From Haberlea rhodopensis (lineage: Eukaryota; Streptophyta; Magnoliopsida; Lamiales; Gesneriaceae): DNA of 64,000 nt. The first letter of the stretch is position 1, and each line of letters begins with the position of its first letter. Of this stretch, positions 10,646 to 22,224 are shown piece by piece. The stretch is taken from assembly GCA_907163345.1 (NCBI GenBank), contig CAJQUN010000003.1, forward strand, positions 5,202,108 through 5,266,107. Direction: 5' to 3'. The translations under genes were made by a program, and so were the position numbers. The notes below the pieces were generated by a model, which was given only the letters and a program-made list of their open reading frames with translations, had not been told where the DNA came from and ran no database searches.

Positions 10646-11283
10646 TGTTTACTCGTGGGATCGGGATGTTTGGTCCACGTTTAAACATTACATTATCATT
10701 GGTTTACTCGTGGGATCGGGATGTTTGGTCCACGTTTAAACATTACATTATCATCGGTTTACTCGTGGGATCGGGACGTTTGGTCCACGTTTAAACAATA
10801 CATTATCATCGGTTTACTCGTGGGATCGGGAAACATTATCATCGGTTTACTCGTGGGATCGGGATGTTTGGTCCACGTTTAAACAATACATTATCATCGG
10901 TTTACTCGTGAGATCGGGATGTTTGGTCCATGTTTAAACATTACATTATCATCGGTTTACTCGTGGGATCGGGATGTTTGGTCCACGTTTAAACAATACA
11001 TTATCATCGGTTTACTCGTGGGATCGGGATGTTTGGTCCACGTTTAAACATTACATTATCATCGGTTTACTCGTGGGAACGGGATGTTTGGTCCACGTTT
11101 AAACAATACATTATCATCGGTTTACTCGTGGGATCGGGATGTTTGGTCCACGTTTAAACATTACATTATCATCGGTTTACTCGTGGGATCGGGATGTTTG
11201 GTCCACATTTAAACAATACATTATCATCGATTTACTCGTGGGATCGGGATGTTTGGTCCACGTTTAAACATTACATTAACATC
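10646..11283 (+). repeat. 55-bp tandem repeat array in the gypsy 3' UTR
   Basis: About twelve head-to-tail copies of a 55-bp unit that begins GGTTTACTCGTGGGATCGGG and contains the palindrome GTTTAAAC. Unit starts fall at 10646, 10701, 10756, 10811 (deleted copy of 33 bp), 10844, 10899, 10954, 11009, 11064, 11119, 11174 and 11229. Copies differ by only a few bases; an alternation of CATTACATTA and CAATACATTA variants suggests a dimeric higher-order pattern. Frames across it are incidental. Confidence 0.93.
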
Positions 11284-12146
11284 GGTTTACTCGTGGGATC
11301 GGGATGTTTGGTCCACGTTTTAAACCTAAAATTACCTAAGTGTTTGTGCTCGGGGGTAGCGAGCTGTTCGGAATTTTAGTTGTTTACTCGTGGGATCGGG
11401 ATGTTTGGTCCACGTTTTAAACCTAAAATTGCCTAACTGTTTGTGCTCGGGGTAGCGAGCTGTTCGGAATTTTAGTTGTTTACTCGTGGGATCGGGATGT
11501 TTGGTCCACGTTTTAAACCTAAAATTACCTAAGTGTTTGTGCTCGGGGGTAGCGAGCTGTTCGAAATTTTAGTTGTTTACTCGTGGGATCGGGATGTTTG
11601 GTCCACGTTTTAAACCTAAAATTGCCTAAGTGTTTGTGCTCGGGTAGCGAGCTGTTCGGAATTTTAGTTGTTTACTCGTGGGATCGGGATGTTTGGTCCA
11701 CGTTTTAAACCTAAAATTGCCTAAGTGTTTGTGCTGCGGGGTAGCGAGCTGTTCGGAATTTTAGTTGTTACTCGTGGGATCGGGATGTTTGGTCCACGTT
11801 TTAAACCTAAAATTACCTAAGTGTTTGTGCTCGGGGTAGCAAGCTGTTCGGAATTTTAGTTGTTTACCTCGTGGGATCGGGATGTTTGGTCCACGTTTTA
11901 AACCTAAAACTGCCTAAGTGTTTGTGCTCGGGGTAGCGAGCTGTTCGGAATTTTAGTTGTTTACTCGTGGGATCGGGATGTTTGGTCCACGTTTTAAACC
12001 TAAAATTGCCTAAGTGTTTGTGCTCGCGGGGTAGCGAGCTGTTCGGAATTTTAGTTGTTTACTCGTGGGATCGGGATGTTTGGTCCACGTTTTAAACCTA
12101 AAATTGTCTAAGTGTTTGCGCTCGGGGGGGGTAGCGAGTTTGTTCC
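11284..12146 (+). repeat. About 96-bp tandem repeat array sharing a core with the 55-bp unit
   Basis: Nine copies of a 95-98 bp unit start near 11284, 11381, 11477, 11574, 11669, 11765, 11861, 11958 and 12056. The first 40 bp match the 55-bp unit (TTTACTCGTGGGATCGGG core). The rest is new: AAACCTAAAATT, then GTGTTTGTGCTCGG and GGTAGCGAGCTGTTCGG. The same TGTTCGGAATTTTAGTTG stretch occurs at 10631, just before the first 55-bp copy, implying the 55-bp array arose inside a 96-bp copy. The array runs up to the tail of the antisense gene. Confidence 0.92.
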
Positions 12147-12214
12147 AAGATACAAGCAAACGATTTCATTAATAAAAAAGAAAGAAGTACAATAAAAGAT
12201 AAAAGCGCTATCCT

Positions 12215-14242
12215 ACGGCTGAAATAGCTCCTGAGGGAGGCTCTCCAGAGCAGCATTGACGTCAAGGAAGTCTTTTGAAGCCTCTTCGGAGGATAGCCTT
12301 GAGATCTAAATTGGCCGACGCATGCCTCAAAACCATGATCAAAGAACTTGTAGGCACGGTCAGCCACCATGCTGCTATACTCTGGAGACTTCAAAAACTC
12401 AGCTTTCTTCGAAAGCCATAGTTCTTCCGCACGAGCAGCTGTGGAAGATTTCTCCTGAGCCAGCTGCTCGGAGACAGCTTGATGTTGCTCAGCCAGGGCT
12501 TTATACTGCTCTGACAAAGAAGAGTTAGCATCTTCCAGAGCAGCAAACTTTGTCCGCTCCTCTGCCAGGACCTGCTCCGCCTTGTCCCGAGCCGATACCA
12601 GGGCCGAGTGCCGCTCCTCTAAAAGGCTCACTGTTTTCTTCAACTCCTCACCCATACCCTCTAACTGCCGGATGCGCTTCTGATTTTGCCCATCAGCCAA
12701 TCGAACTGAATGAAAACGAGTGAGAAGTTCACCCGCCATCATGTGGGCCTGCATCAGATCATATATAAGTTAAAATAACAAATGAAGGTATTGAAAGAAG
12801 ACAAACGGAACAAATTAATGGGCATAAACATTTACCTGGGTAAAGGAGGAGGAGAAGTCGTTCACCAAGTTGCTGAAAGCCAGCTCCCCGAGGTATTTTC
12901 GATCAGCAGGGTTGGGGGTATAGCACAGCATGGAATGGGAGGCTTTGGGATCGGGTTTTTTTCAGTAGTGGAACAGTAGGGGAGTACGTCCACGAAGGGA
13001 TATGGTATCTCGAAGAAGGTCGAGATACACCGAGAGCGGGTTGAGAGGAGGCTCGAGGTTCGGAAGGGATGAGGGAAGAATAAGTTTTTTTAGTAGGAGG
13101 TGCTTGGGGCGAGGAACTTGGACCTTCGGGAGTAGTCTTCCTCTTGCGATGAAGAGCATGAGTCTTCTCAGGTGAAGCCTTCTCCTCAGAAGGAGTCAAA
13201 ATCTCAATAGAAGGGGGAGGTGCAGGAATAGCAGCAGCCTTAGAAGTTTGGCCTTTTTGGCTCTTCTCCCTTAGCTTCTCGGCTATCATTGCCTTCATCA
13301 TTTTTGTTTCTGAAAAGAGCAGAGAAATATTAGTCCGAACATGATAAGTTAAAAGTAAAACGAAGAAGATTACTTGGAAAGCACTCATCGAGGGACATTT
13401 TCAAGGATACACCCTTGGGGCTCAATTGGAACAAGTATAGCAGTCCGTCGTCAATCAGCTCCATCAAATTATAACACTGATCGCCAAGTGCACGACGAAC
13501 CGACAAATACGGTTCCTCCTCAAGGTGACCCTTGATTGATTTCCCCATCGGGAGACTTTCCCTCCACTCCATAGGGCAATCCCAAGGCTGGAGGGGACGA
13601 GCAAAGAAGTAAGAGTTTTTCCAATTTTTTATAGACGAGGGGTATTTTTTGAGGAAGCCAACCCCTGTCCTTGAGGAAAAGTAAAAAAAGCCCGATCTCT
13701 TTCTTGTTCAGTTGGAAGAAACAATGAAAAAGCTCGGGAGTATGGGTAAAACCCAGATAAGAAAGAACTATGAAGAAGCCTGCTAATAACCTATAGCTAT
13801 TGGGAAATAATTGACTAAGGGAAACGCAGAAGTAGGAGGCCACTTCAATAAAGAAAGAAGGGACGGGAAAACGGAGCCCTCCTCGAGTTGGTCTATATAG
13901 AAAGGAAAATACCCCTTAGGGGGGTAAGTGGGGACGAGATCCAGAAGGGGGAGCAATAATAGAAGTCCCCTCAGAAATCCCCCATTTAGTTCGGATATTG
14001 ATGAGTTGCTGAGGCAATTTAACCTCAGACTCGAATATCTCGAACCAAGGAACCCTGGCTTTAACTAAATCTCGCTCCGTAGCACGTTTCTGCTCTTGTT
14101 TATGAGCAGCCGACGCAGCAGAAGAGCTTAGGGTTTTGCCACTATCGAAAGAGGAAGAGGCTTGAGGAGAGGGGCTAAGAGCATCTCCTTCGGTAAACCT
14201 ATCTATAGCTTGCAATGAAGAATCGGCTGAGGAAGAAACCAT
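12215..14242 (-). pseudogene. Antisense extra gene of the Tat element (putative gypsy-type transposon protein), intron-bearing
   Basis: On the strand opposite pol, frames from ATG 14242 down to about 12215 form one decayed gene. The N-terminal part is Ser-rich. The middle has SLSQLFPNSYRLLAGFF and HTPELFHCFFQLNKKE, typical of the plant putative gypsy-type transposon family (PF04195-like). A Pro/Ser/Lys-rich linker then precedes a long coiled coil (residues QKRIRQLEGMGEELKKTVSL onward). Two short introns with GT-AG ends are visible: 13310-13373 (64 bp, joins ECFP to TKMMKA) and 12749-12835 (87 bp, joins SSFTQ to AHMMAG). Single-base shifts occur near 13685, at an A-run near 12955, and near 12290. 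Antisense extra ORFs are documented for Tat-clade elements; the role is unknown. Confidence 0.72.
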
Positions 14243-14352
14243 ACTTAAGTGATTAAAAAGAAGGGAACTGGTGAGACAAGTTGTTCGACCGTCTGGTGCT
14301 AGCTCGGAAGCAAAATGCAGTAAAGTAAAAACAAATTAAGAAAATGGAGGGG

Positions 14353-14360
14353 TATTTATA
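14353..14360 (-). promoter_or_regulatory. TATA box of the antisense gene
   Basis: The minus strand reads GCTATAAATACCCC, a textbook plant TATA box, 111 bp upstream of the antisense ATG at 14242. It lies outside the LTR, between the antisense gene and the polypurine tract, so it would drive transcription against the element's own sense RNA. Confidence 0.55.
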
Positions 14361-14578
14361 GCGGGGACCATGTGAACAGTCATTTAATCCTTACCGTCCA
14401 AAAATAAGGGAATGGACGGTTATAAAGAAGCCTCGGGAAACGAAACGTCGCGCGGCATTTGAAATATTTGGGCGGGAAAAAAGGGCGGCAAAATATCCCG
14501 AGCATGTTAAGTTTGGATTTTACCCGAAAGCAATAAAACAAGACTTCAAAAGTCTCGTCTAGCTTTACTTTAGGGGGG

Positions 14579-15182
14579 TGAGGTGATGTCATATGACATA
14601 TTGACCTCCTCGGGTAAAATCCCTCAAGGGCCGAACAAAGACATATACCGAACATAGTGCACCGAACGAAAAGCACCGAGCAGGGTTTTTACCGAACAGC
14701 TGCTAACCCTCCTCGGTTTTCTGGTCAAGATTAGCGGAAGACCCGGGAATAACTAACAAATTAACCGGCGTGAATGAACGTGCAATAATGGGGCGCGGAT
14801 TTCTCGGACGCGTTGGGCTCCAGTTAAGCCACGATCAGAGAACATCGTGCTCCGGATCTCCCGCGAGCCAATCACTGGGAACAGTCCTATAAATACCCGC
14901 GGATGTCATCATAGTAGGGGTTGGATTTTTCTGGGCAAAAAGACTCCGAAGAGAGCAAACTTGCGTCTGTTCGGTCTTTTTTATAATTTCTATAACAGTA
15001 GTCGTGTAAGTCATTGAATAATTTTTTCTTGTGTCCAGATCATCTTGTAAATCATCAATATTTATAGTGGAGCTTTATACTGGACTAAGTCCCGTGGTTT
15101 TTCTCTCAATTTGAGGGTTTTCCACGTAAAAAATCTTGGTGTATTCATTTTATTTTTCGTAAATATTTAATTCTACCAAACA
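14579..15182 (+). repeat. 3' LTR of the gypsy Tat element
   Basis: A polypurine tract (TTTAGGGGGG, 14569-14578) is followed by TGAGGTGATGTCATATGACA, the expected TG start. A TATA box CCTATAAATACCCG lies at 14888-14895, with a leader-like U5 region rich in T after it. The right end is uncertain: candidates are ...CTACCA at 15178 or ...CAAACA at 15182. The partner LTR and the left target duplication are outside the window. Confidence 0.7.
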
Positions 15183-17800
15183 CGTAAAATAACGGATCAC
15201 ATCACATATGAACATGAATTTTTAATTTGTAATTTTTCATTTATATTGTAGATTCAATACAGATTACAATCTTAAGCATCTAAAGCTTGGTTTTGCGACA
15301 CTCTTTATTTTTAACGGGATTTTTGGAGCCGCTCTTAGTATATGATAGATCGGACAGTCCCAATACATTTTAGGCCATTGATATTCGAAATTCCCATATT
15401 CAACTCATACCAATTATGTTATTGATGCAGCTCTTGCAAAGTTTTGACGCAATCCTCTGATTAAATGATAAATTTATATGTAAAATTTTAGAGGAAAAGA
15501 TTTTGCAACCACTTTATAAGAATTCTTAAAATTATACACAAATATATTATTATTTTGATTAAAATGAGTTTTTTTTAAAAAAAAATTATAAATACAAATA
15601 AATGGATGTATCTCACCTGTTTCTTGACATTTTTACCTATTAATAATCCGACAAGCAAGTCTGAGACATATTGGTTTGATGGCAAGACTTTCTACTCTCC
15701 TTCAATTATAGCTCAATTTTGATTTCACACTGTTTACCTCAGCCTATAAACTCTTTACAAAATCTTATATGTTTTTTTTAGATATTATAATAACTCGAAA
15801 AAGCATTTGGTATTGGGCCTCTTTTAAGATTTTATCTTAACTTTTTTTAAAGACTAAAATACCTATTATATATATTTTTAAAAAATTATTCACAAATTTT
15901 TATTTATTACAATCAATTATATAGGATGATATCATTTTTTTTGTAATTATGATAATAAAAAAACACTTATAATTCCTAAATATAATATTTTTAAATTTTA
16001 TTATCTAAATTTAAATAAATTAAATTTTATAATCACCGATATATCCTACATATAATGAATTATTTTTAATTATTGAGAGAATATATAACAATTAATTCTT
16101 TAATCTCAATGAAGTGCGGTAGACCACATGAACAATATAGAGACTTAAGTCATGCCAGACACATGCGTCAGTCTTCTCCAAGCGCTTTTATCGGTCATAT
16201 TATCCTATTTAATCCCATTGAACTCCAAGTTTTTCCGTATAACTTCGAGACATGTCTGCTTCGATCGTCCTCTCGCTCTCGTGAAATGACCGAAATTCTT
16301 GGACTCACATGTACATTGCTGGGCTACGTTGTACATGATCAAACCGACGTAAGCGACTTCATTGCATCTTATCTTATAGTTCATGTCATAAGATATGATT
16401 AATTTATCTGGATGATTGTCACATGCCTATCAACACCTCATTTTTTACTCTGGCTCGGGACATGCATCGATACACGTGCTCATATCTTCTCAAAAAACAA
16501 AAAAAAACATATGAGCTCATATCATTAGAATAATAATACGGCAAGCAAGCAGAACCCACATAAGGCGGAATGGATAATATCACATAGTTATACTCTTTAA
16601 AAAAAGAATTTGATACATACAATTATAATTTCAGGGTCCACCGCTGAAACGCGTTTTTACATTAGTTTTGGGTACATTTTTTTTAAATTAACATATTAAT
16701 AATATATTTTTAATAATATTTTAAACAAAAATAGCAGTATTTTATAATTAGATACAAAATACATATTTTCTCTCTCTTATTTTTTTAATACAAGACAGCA
16801 AAAACTCAAATTCAGATATGTTTATTCTGTTTAGTTTTAATTTATTTTTTTAATTTACTTAAATTGAATGGCAGCTGTTAATTTCCTATATCATCAGTTG
16901 AATACGGTTGTCGTCTATATATTTATTTTTTCAAAATAAAGGATTTGAAAATTTATGCTTCAAATCCCTCGATACAAATGCACTTTTAATTTCAAATTTA
17001 GTACGATTTAATTAGGGTGCATTTACTTTTTTTTTTTTTTTGAATCTCAGCTTTTACGCAAAGATTGCATTTCGTGGGCTTGTGTTTTTCATTTGCTAAC
17101 ATTTAGTGGATCCTGGCCCAAATTAAACTAAACGTTATGGTTGCAACATTTGTTGAACTGTTGATGGGCCAAACCTTTATAAGAAGGCCCAATACTTCAA
17201 TTAATCTGCACACGATTCTGTCACACTATGGAAAAACCCAATGTCTTAATTTTCTGCGTGGCCCATGCAATTATTGTATGATCTGATGGTTGCGATATAG
17301 ACTTGATCAGATGCATCCATGAAAATGGAGAATGACGGTATCGCGCCTACAGTTGGGTCTTGGTTGATTAATCAAATCAAAACTGCATAAATTTTAAGCA
17401 TTCTTTTTTTTATTATTATTGTATCAAACAATGGCGTAACCAGAAACTTTTAATCTGGTGACCTAAAATTTGTTCTGAAGTACATGTATAAACATAGAAA
17501 ATAATATGAAATAAATTATATTAACTTGAGGAACAAAAAATAGAAAATAGGAAACTATACAATAAAAATATTATTTAAGTGGTAGCCTGTGATTTTTTAA
17601 ATGTCAACATTAAGAACAATCTCCCTCTCAATTTAAATAACAATGATATTAGTTAGAAATTCATTTTTCATTTTATTACGAGTTGTTGTCTTGATGAATT
17701 TAATCCAAGAAAAAGCTCGATCCTTAGTTGATATAGTAACTGCAACTGCGCAATGAGTTTAAAATTGTTCTTTATTGTTCTAGCCGTGATTAATGCTCGC
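15183..17800. other. AT-rich intergenic DNA
   Basis: No gene is recognisable; the 109-codon frame at 16073-16402 has no family resemblance and lies in low-complexity sequence. A cluster of four GGCCCA/TGGGCC motifs (17116, 17166, 17187, 17262) sits upstream of no visible gene. Poly-T runs occur near 17028 and 17406. Confidence 0.5.
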
Positions 17801-18276
17801 CTATGTTGCATGGATACGGATACACGGATACGTGGATACGCAGATACGGGTAAGATTGCACGAGATTTTTAAAATTTGTAGGATACGAAAACACATTAGA
17901 AATCAGAATAAAGTTGCAAACTCACCAAATTCACGACAAATGGTAGAATATTAATCAGGACATCTAAAAATTTCAAGCATATAATCGACATTAAACACAT
18001 TAGGGTGGTTAGGAAATAGGGATTCAGTTAAATAATTTAATTTTAATTACAGTTTCAACCTTATTTTTTTAAAAAATTCTGAAAGTTCCCGTATATAATC
18101 CCTGTCGGATACGATCACCGGCGTATCTTGACCATATCCGAAATAAAAACCTAATTTTTGTCCTCAGATACCACATGGCGTATCCGATACGTATCGGTGA
18201 CATATCATCGCCTATCCGTATCCCAACTGTATCTGATACTTGATCGTGAAATTTTTGGAGTATCGGTGCAACATAG
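17801..18276. mobile_element. MITE-like element with CTATGTTGCA inverted ends and GGATACG repeats
   Basis: It begins CTATGTTGCATGGATACGG and ends GTATCGGTGCAACATAG, giving 10-bp perfect terminal inverted repeats with looser similarity inward (GGATACG-rich left arm; GTATCC/CCGTATCC-rich right arm). The left arm has five GATACG-like words in about 45 bp. No clear target duplication is seen, so the outer limits are tentative. The short frames inside it are not genes. Confidence 0.5.
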
Positions 18277-19020
18277 AGGATTGCAAGATTATGGGCTTTT
18301 ACTTTTAGTCTTGTATAATTGTTCATTTAATAATCTACTCATATGTTAAGAGTTGAGTTGAAATAATATGGTAGGCTTTATATATATTAGCCTTCATTTG
18401 CACGCGTTGCGTGCATATATAATTTTTTTTTTTTGTAAACTGATGTGGTAATGGTAAAGTTATTTTTTAATTTAGGCTTTTGGGATGTAATATTTTTTTT
18501 TCAAAATGACCCTCCCATGTATTTTTTGATGTTATTTTGTTATCTAATTTAGTAGGGATCTTGCGTTCATTTAACACATTGATATATTTGTTAGGATGAA
18601 TGTGAAAATCTTGAAAATTGAGAGGATGCGTAAATTAGAAATTTTAAAAAGTGGAACACAAACATGAAAAATGAGGGAGTTTGAAGGGCAATTTTGTGGT
18701 TTTGAAAAAAACTTCTCCAAGTTGGTTTTTCTAGCACCCTCACACTTTATAAGATAGTAAGATATATATATTAATAATTGAGCCGAAAAGATTGGTGTGT
18801 ATGAGAAGTCATGCATATATAGCTATCTTAAAAAGATTGGTTATACAGCCACAAGCCCAATAAAATAAGGGCATAGAAACGAAGATACAAACAGATAACA
18901 TTGCATAATCCATGGTCTATATATGGAATGCATCTATTCTTATAATTTCAAGGAAATCCACATGTGATGTGTAGTACCATGGCATGCATGGAGGACCGAT
19001 ATATATCATATTTGAGATGT
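18277..19020. other. Intergenic, 3' flank of the WRKY gene
   Basis: AT-rich, no gene recognised. It should contain the WRKY 3' UTR and polyadenylation site immediately below 19021 on the minus strand, which I cannot place with confidence. Confidence 0.4.
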
Positions 19021-21623
19021 CTAAGCAAAGAAATGATTGAGTTGATATACTGGAGCTTGAGATTCATCATCATTGTCATGTGATGGAGAATGTATATGTC
19101 TTCCTTCATATGTAGTTATCACCATTCTTGGATCGTCTGCTAATCGCTCCACACGTTTTTTTACACGACAATTATCTTGTGTACATCTGTAATAACTCCT
19201 GAATGCACAAAAAAAAAGAGTAAAATGGCATATTAATGGATCTTTTTTTCGGAGAATACAAAATATATCGCAAACAAAATAAATAATAAACAATTCTTTG
19301 AGCTGATCTACTTGATTTAATTAAATTGTGACTCAAACATTAAATAAATTAGCTTATAATATGGTAGGCCATTGTGGAAAATTATGTCTTCACCTAGCAA
19401 GAAAAAAGAAACATGAAATGAAATGACTTATATTGAAGGTTGGTGCAGTTGCAAACTGGCAATGGCTGGAATCATGATAAAAACAGTAGCTTTTTCTAGC
19501 ACAGTGGGCTCTCTTAATGAAATAAAGTTATAGTACCCTTAAGAAATTCTGGGATATAATGCTTTGAAAATTTCCTCAATGCTAATCTACTATGGAGTTT
19601 CATTTTAAATAAATTATACGGTCCGAACCGGGTGCCTTCTCGTCGCTTTAAGGTTAATTAAAGTGATCTCTAACTTCCATATAAAGGTCTATTTTCCGTA
19701 CCAATCCTTATTTCCTACTACATCTTTTTTGGGATGCTCTCGAAATTCCCTTTCAATCTTTCTTCAGTCACCCTAACGTAACGGCTAAGAAGAGAACTTG
19801 GAGCATCTCTTTGTCTAAATTCGACCTTGGATCGTTTTTGTAATGGATGTATATGTCACTAAATAGTGTACATTAAGCTGAAGATGAAACAATATTTGAA
19901 ACATGGATATGAAAGCGATAAATAGGAGGGAATTGCTAATATACCGGTAATGATTTAGTGATAAAAGTTCAATTTACTTTTCATACAAAACAAAATCATG
20001 AAAGGGATCTTCATAGATCTTCATATAGAAATAATGAAGGGAGAAATGATAATCATTTCGTCTTTATTCAATTCTCTATATTTTAATTTTTAAAAATATG
20101 CAGAATTATAGGAGTTAAATCAGCATTATTCATTGGAACTCAATGCTAGCTAGTATAATTATTACCATTGTTGGTTGCTACAATATCTGAAAGAGTAATT
20201 ATGGTTTACTTTTGCTTTTCCATATATTATTATTCATAATAATTATTATTCATAATAGTAATACCGATATTTTTTTTGATCGGGCGAAAAATTATTAATA
20301 TTGAGAGTATAACGGGTACTCAACCAACTTACACAAGTTTAAGTACAACACATCAAAGCAAAACCAAGAGGGCAAAACTATTAAAAGAACGATACAGTAG
20401 CACTACTAAGGTTGAACAATACATCAGAATCGAATACTAATAATAACAACAACTTTGAGATTGGTGATGAGGGAATAACAATGGTATATGATGCTTTAAA
20501 TTACTCTATAGCACTTGATGACATGAGAAATAATTAACTTATAAAATCTATACATATATAAAATATATCTATAGTATTATTCTTTTTCACTTCAATTATC
20601 TTCCCTTCATGATGCACAATGTATTTTAAGGAATTAACAAATCCTAGATTTCAAAATGTAAAGAAACTTAAAGAATATGAGAAATTAAGGATCAAGAAAT
20701 CAAAACCATACCTAGGATGTTGGGTGTTCTTCACAACTTTTTGTCCATACTTTCTCCACTTATAACCATCATCCAACACATCTACATCACTCATTGTTTT
20801 GAAGCAAAATCTTGGATCTCTTACCTTTCTTCTTCCTTTGTAAATCTTCTTCATCTTGATTGGTGATACACCTACGTGATGATCATCTCCTAGTGCACTT
20901 CTGTTCATGCTCATGCAATGATCACTCAATTCTCCCCATGCCCTGAAGTTAATTGATAATCTCAAAATCAAGAGGAGAAATGAATAAAATTAAGAGGTCT
21001 GAAGTTACATTTCTAGATGAGTCATGCATATTTTTTTATAAGGGAAAATTCTTTACTAATTTTCCTCTCGATGACTTATACATAAAAATTGTTGTTATTT
21101 TAAACGACTACTAGCTAAACACACCGGTTCTTGATGATGGGATCTGATATTTTATGATATTTTACGATAAAACAGAAGAGAATGATCATTTCAGTTTAAA
21201 CAAAAAATACAATAATCACCTGCTTTTCAAACGATAGAGTTACATAGTAATCTTAATTACTAAATATCAAATCTGCTACACACACACACACTATATATAT
21301 ATATATATACATATAATTATTTATCTATTTATTTATTTTATCTCTTACCAATAATTTACTGGAGATCTTTGCAAAGAAAGAAACTGTGATCCTGAAAACT
21401 GGGCTGTGAATTCATCCTTTTGCTTTGTTGGTAAAGGCTGATATGCAGCTTCAAATGAAGGAAGAGGTGTACTGATATTTGTGGCAAGACCTTTGAAGGG
21501 TTGATTAAGGGGGAATTCTGATGGAATGGAGGTAAAGTTTGAGTGGAAATTAGGGAAAAACCCTCCAAGCTGTGATGATATTATTACATGATCTTGTTCC
21601 TCAAATACACTTTGGTTCAGCAT
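19021..21623 (-). CDS. WRKY13: WRKY transcription factor, group IIc, WRKY13-like
   Basis: Three coding exons on the minus strand: 21349-21623, 20712-20942 and 19021-19198, with GT-AG introns and continuous phase (684 bp, 227 residues). The protein is a nuclear DNA-binding regulator that recognises W-boxes. The single WRKY domain reads DDGYKWRKYGQKVVKN, followed by a C-X4-C...H-X-H zinc finger (CTQDNC, then HIH). The second intron splits the Arg of HPR just before SYYRC, the conserved intron position of this family. The flanks (KVRDPRFCFKT before; VERLADDPRMVITTYEGRH after; NYWAWGE in the N-terminal part) match the WRKY12/WRKY13 subgroup and favour WRKY13, which in Arabidopsis affects stem sclerenchyma/lignin and flowering time. 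It is shorter than the roughly 300-residue Arabidopsis protein, mainly in the N-terminal part. Confidence 0.9.
20270..20450 (-). repeat. Possible LINE 3' tail in WRKY intron 2
   Basis: Plus-strand TTTTTTTTGATCGGGCGAAA followed by ATTATTAAT resembles a reversed plant LINE 3' end with its poly(A). No coding remnant is seen, and the inner limit is arbitrary. Confidence 0.3.
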
Positions 21624-22224
21624 GCTTGCCTGAGATTATGTCCAAAGAAAGATCAGTTCGTTATTTTCCGTCGAGAATTCTTGGGATTTGGGGTTGAAGA
21701 AATTGTGTTAAAGGGCTCTAAATGGACATATATGGTTTTCTTTTATACTGCCAGTGGACTTCATTAAAAGAGTAAAGGGTTAGGGTTTGTATCAAATTTA
21801 TTGCGTAGAAATGAGTATCTGTAATTACGTATTTTGTTTCATTTTGCCATATATATATGTACGTATATAAACGTGGCGCACACTCGTATGCACGAGAGAA
21901 CATTAATTTTAGTAGCTAGTCTTGGTAACCGTGTTTCTTTATGAGGTAAAAAAAGGATAAAGAATATTTGTTATGAAAGGGACTAAATACCAATAATACA
22001 CTAGACGTGTCATTTTCATCTTCCACTATTGTCTGCACATTTTAATTTGATCTTGAAAGACTTTATATTTGAAGAAAAATTATAATACAAAGTACATACA
22101 AAATTCAATCCAGGACTTTTGAGAAGGGTACTAACATATTGGAAACTTTAGCTGGTTATAGCTTTAGCAATTCTCTTTAAAAAAAAAAAATGTTCAAATA
22201 ATCCTACCATTTGTAATGCTTCTT
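21624..22224. other. Upstream region of the WRKY gene
   Basis: This interval should hold the WRKY promoter and 5' UTR (minus strand). TATATA runs are present near 21850 but no motif decides a start site. Nothing else is recognised. Confidence 0.4.

Larger units (their letters stand above)
7246..15182 (+). mobile_element. 3' portion of a Tat-clade Ty3/gypsy retrotransposon
   Basis: The plus-strand order is RT, RNase H, a second archaeal-type RNase H, then integrase, as in the gypsy Tat/Ogre/Retand clade (the extra RNase H is the clade marker). These are followed by a repeat-rich 3' UTR, an antisense extra ORF, a polypurine tract and an LTR. Gag, protease and the 5' LTR are absent: the sequence begins abruptly at the end of the copia LTR, in what should be the protease-RT linker. 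The missing half is therefore expected on the far side of the copia element, left of the window. Coding regions carry several frameshifts, so this copy is dead and older than the copia insertion. Confidence 0.85.

Noticed and set aside
10557..11379. Open frames in the tandem repeat region
   Set aside because: The repeat unit lengths keep some frames open by chance; the peptides are just repeats.
10646..12146. CRISPR-like array
   Set aside because: Regular repeats, but no variable spacers; units are head-to-tail in a plant retrotransposon.
16073..16402. 109-codon plus-strand ORF
   Set aside because: No family resemblance, no splice context, AT-rich low-complexity surroundings.
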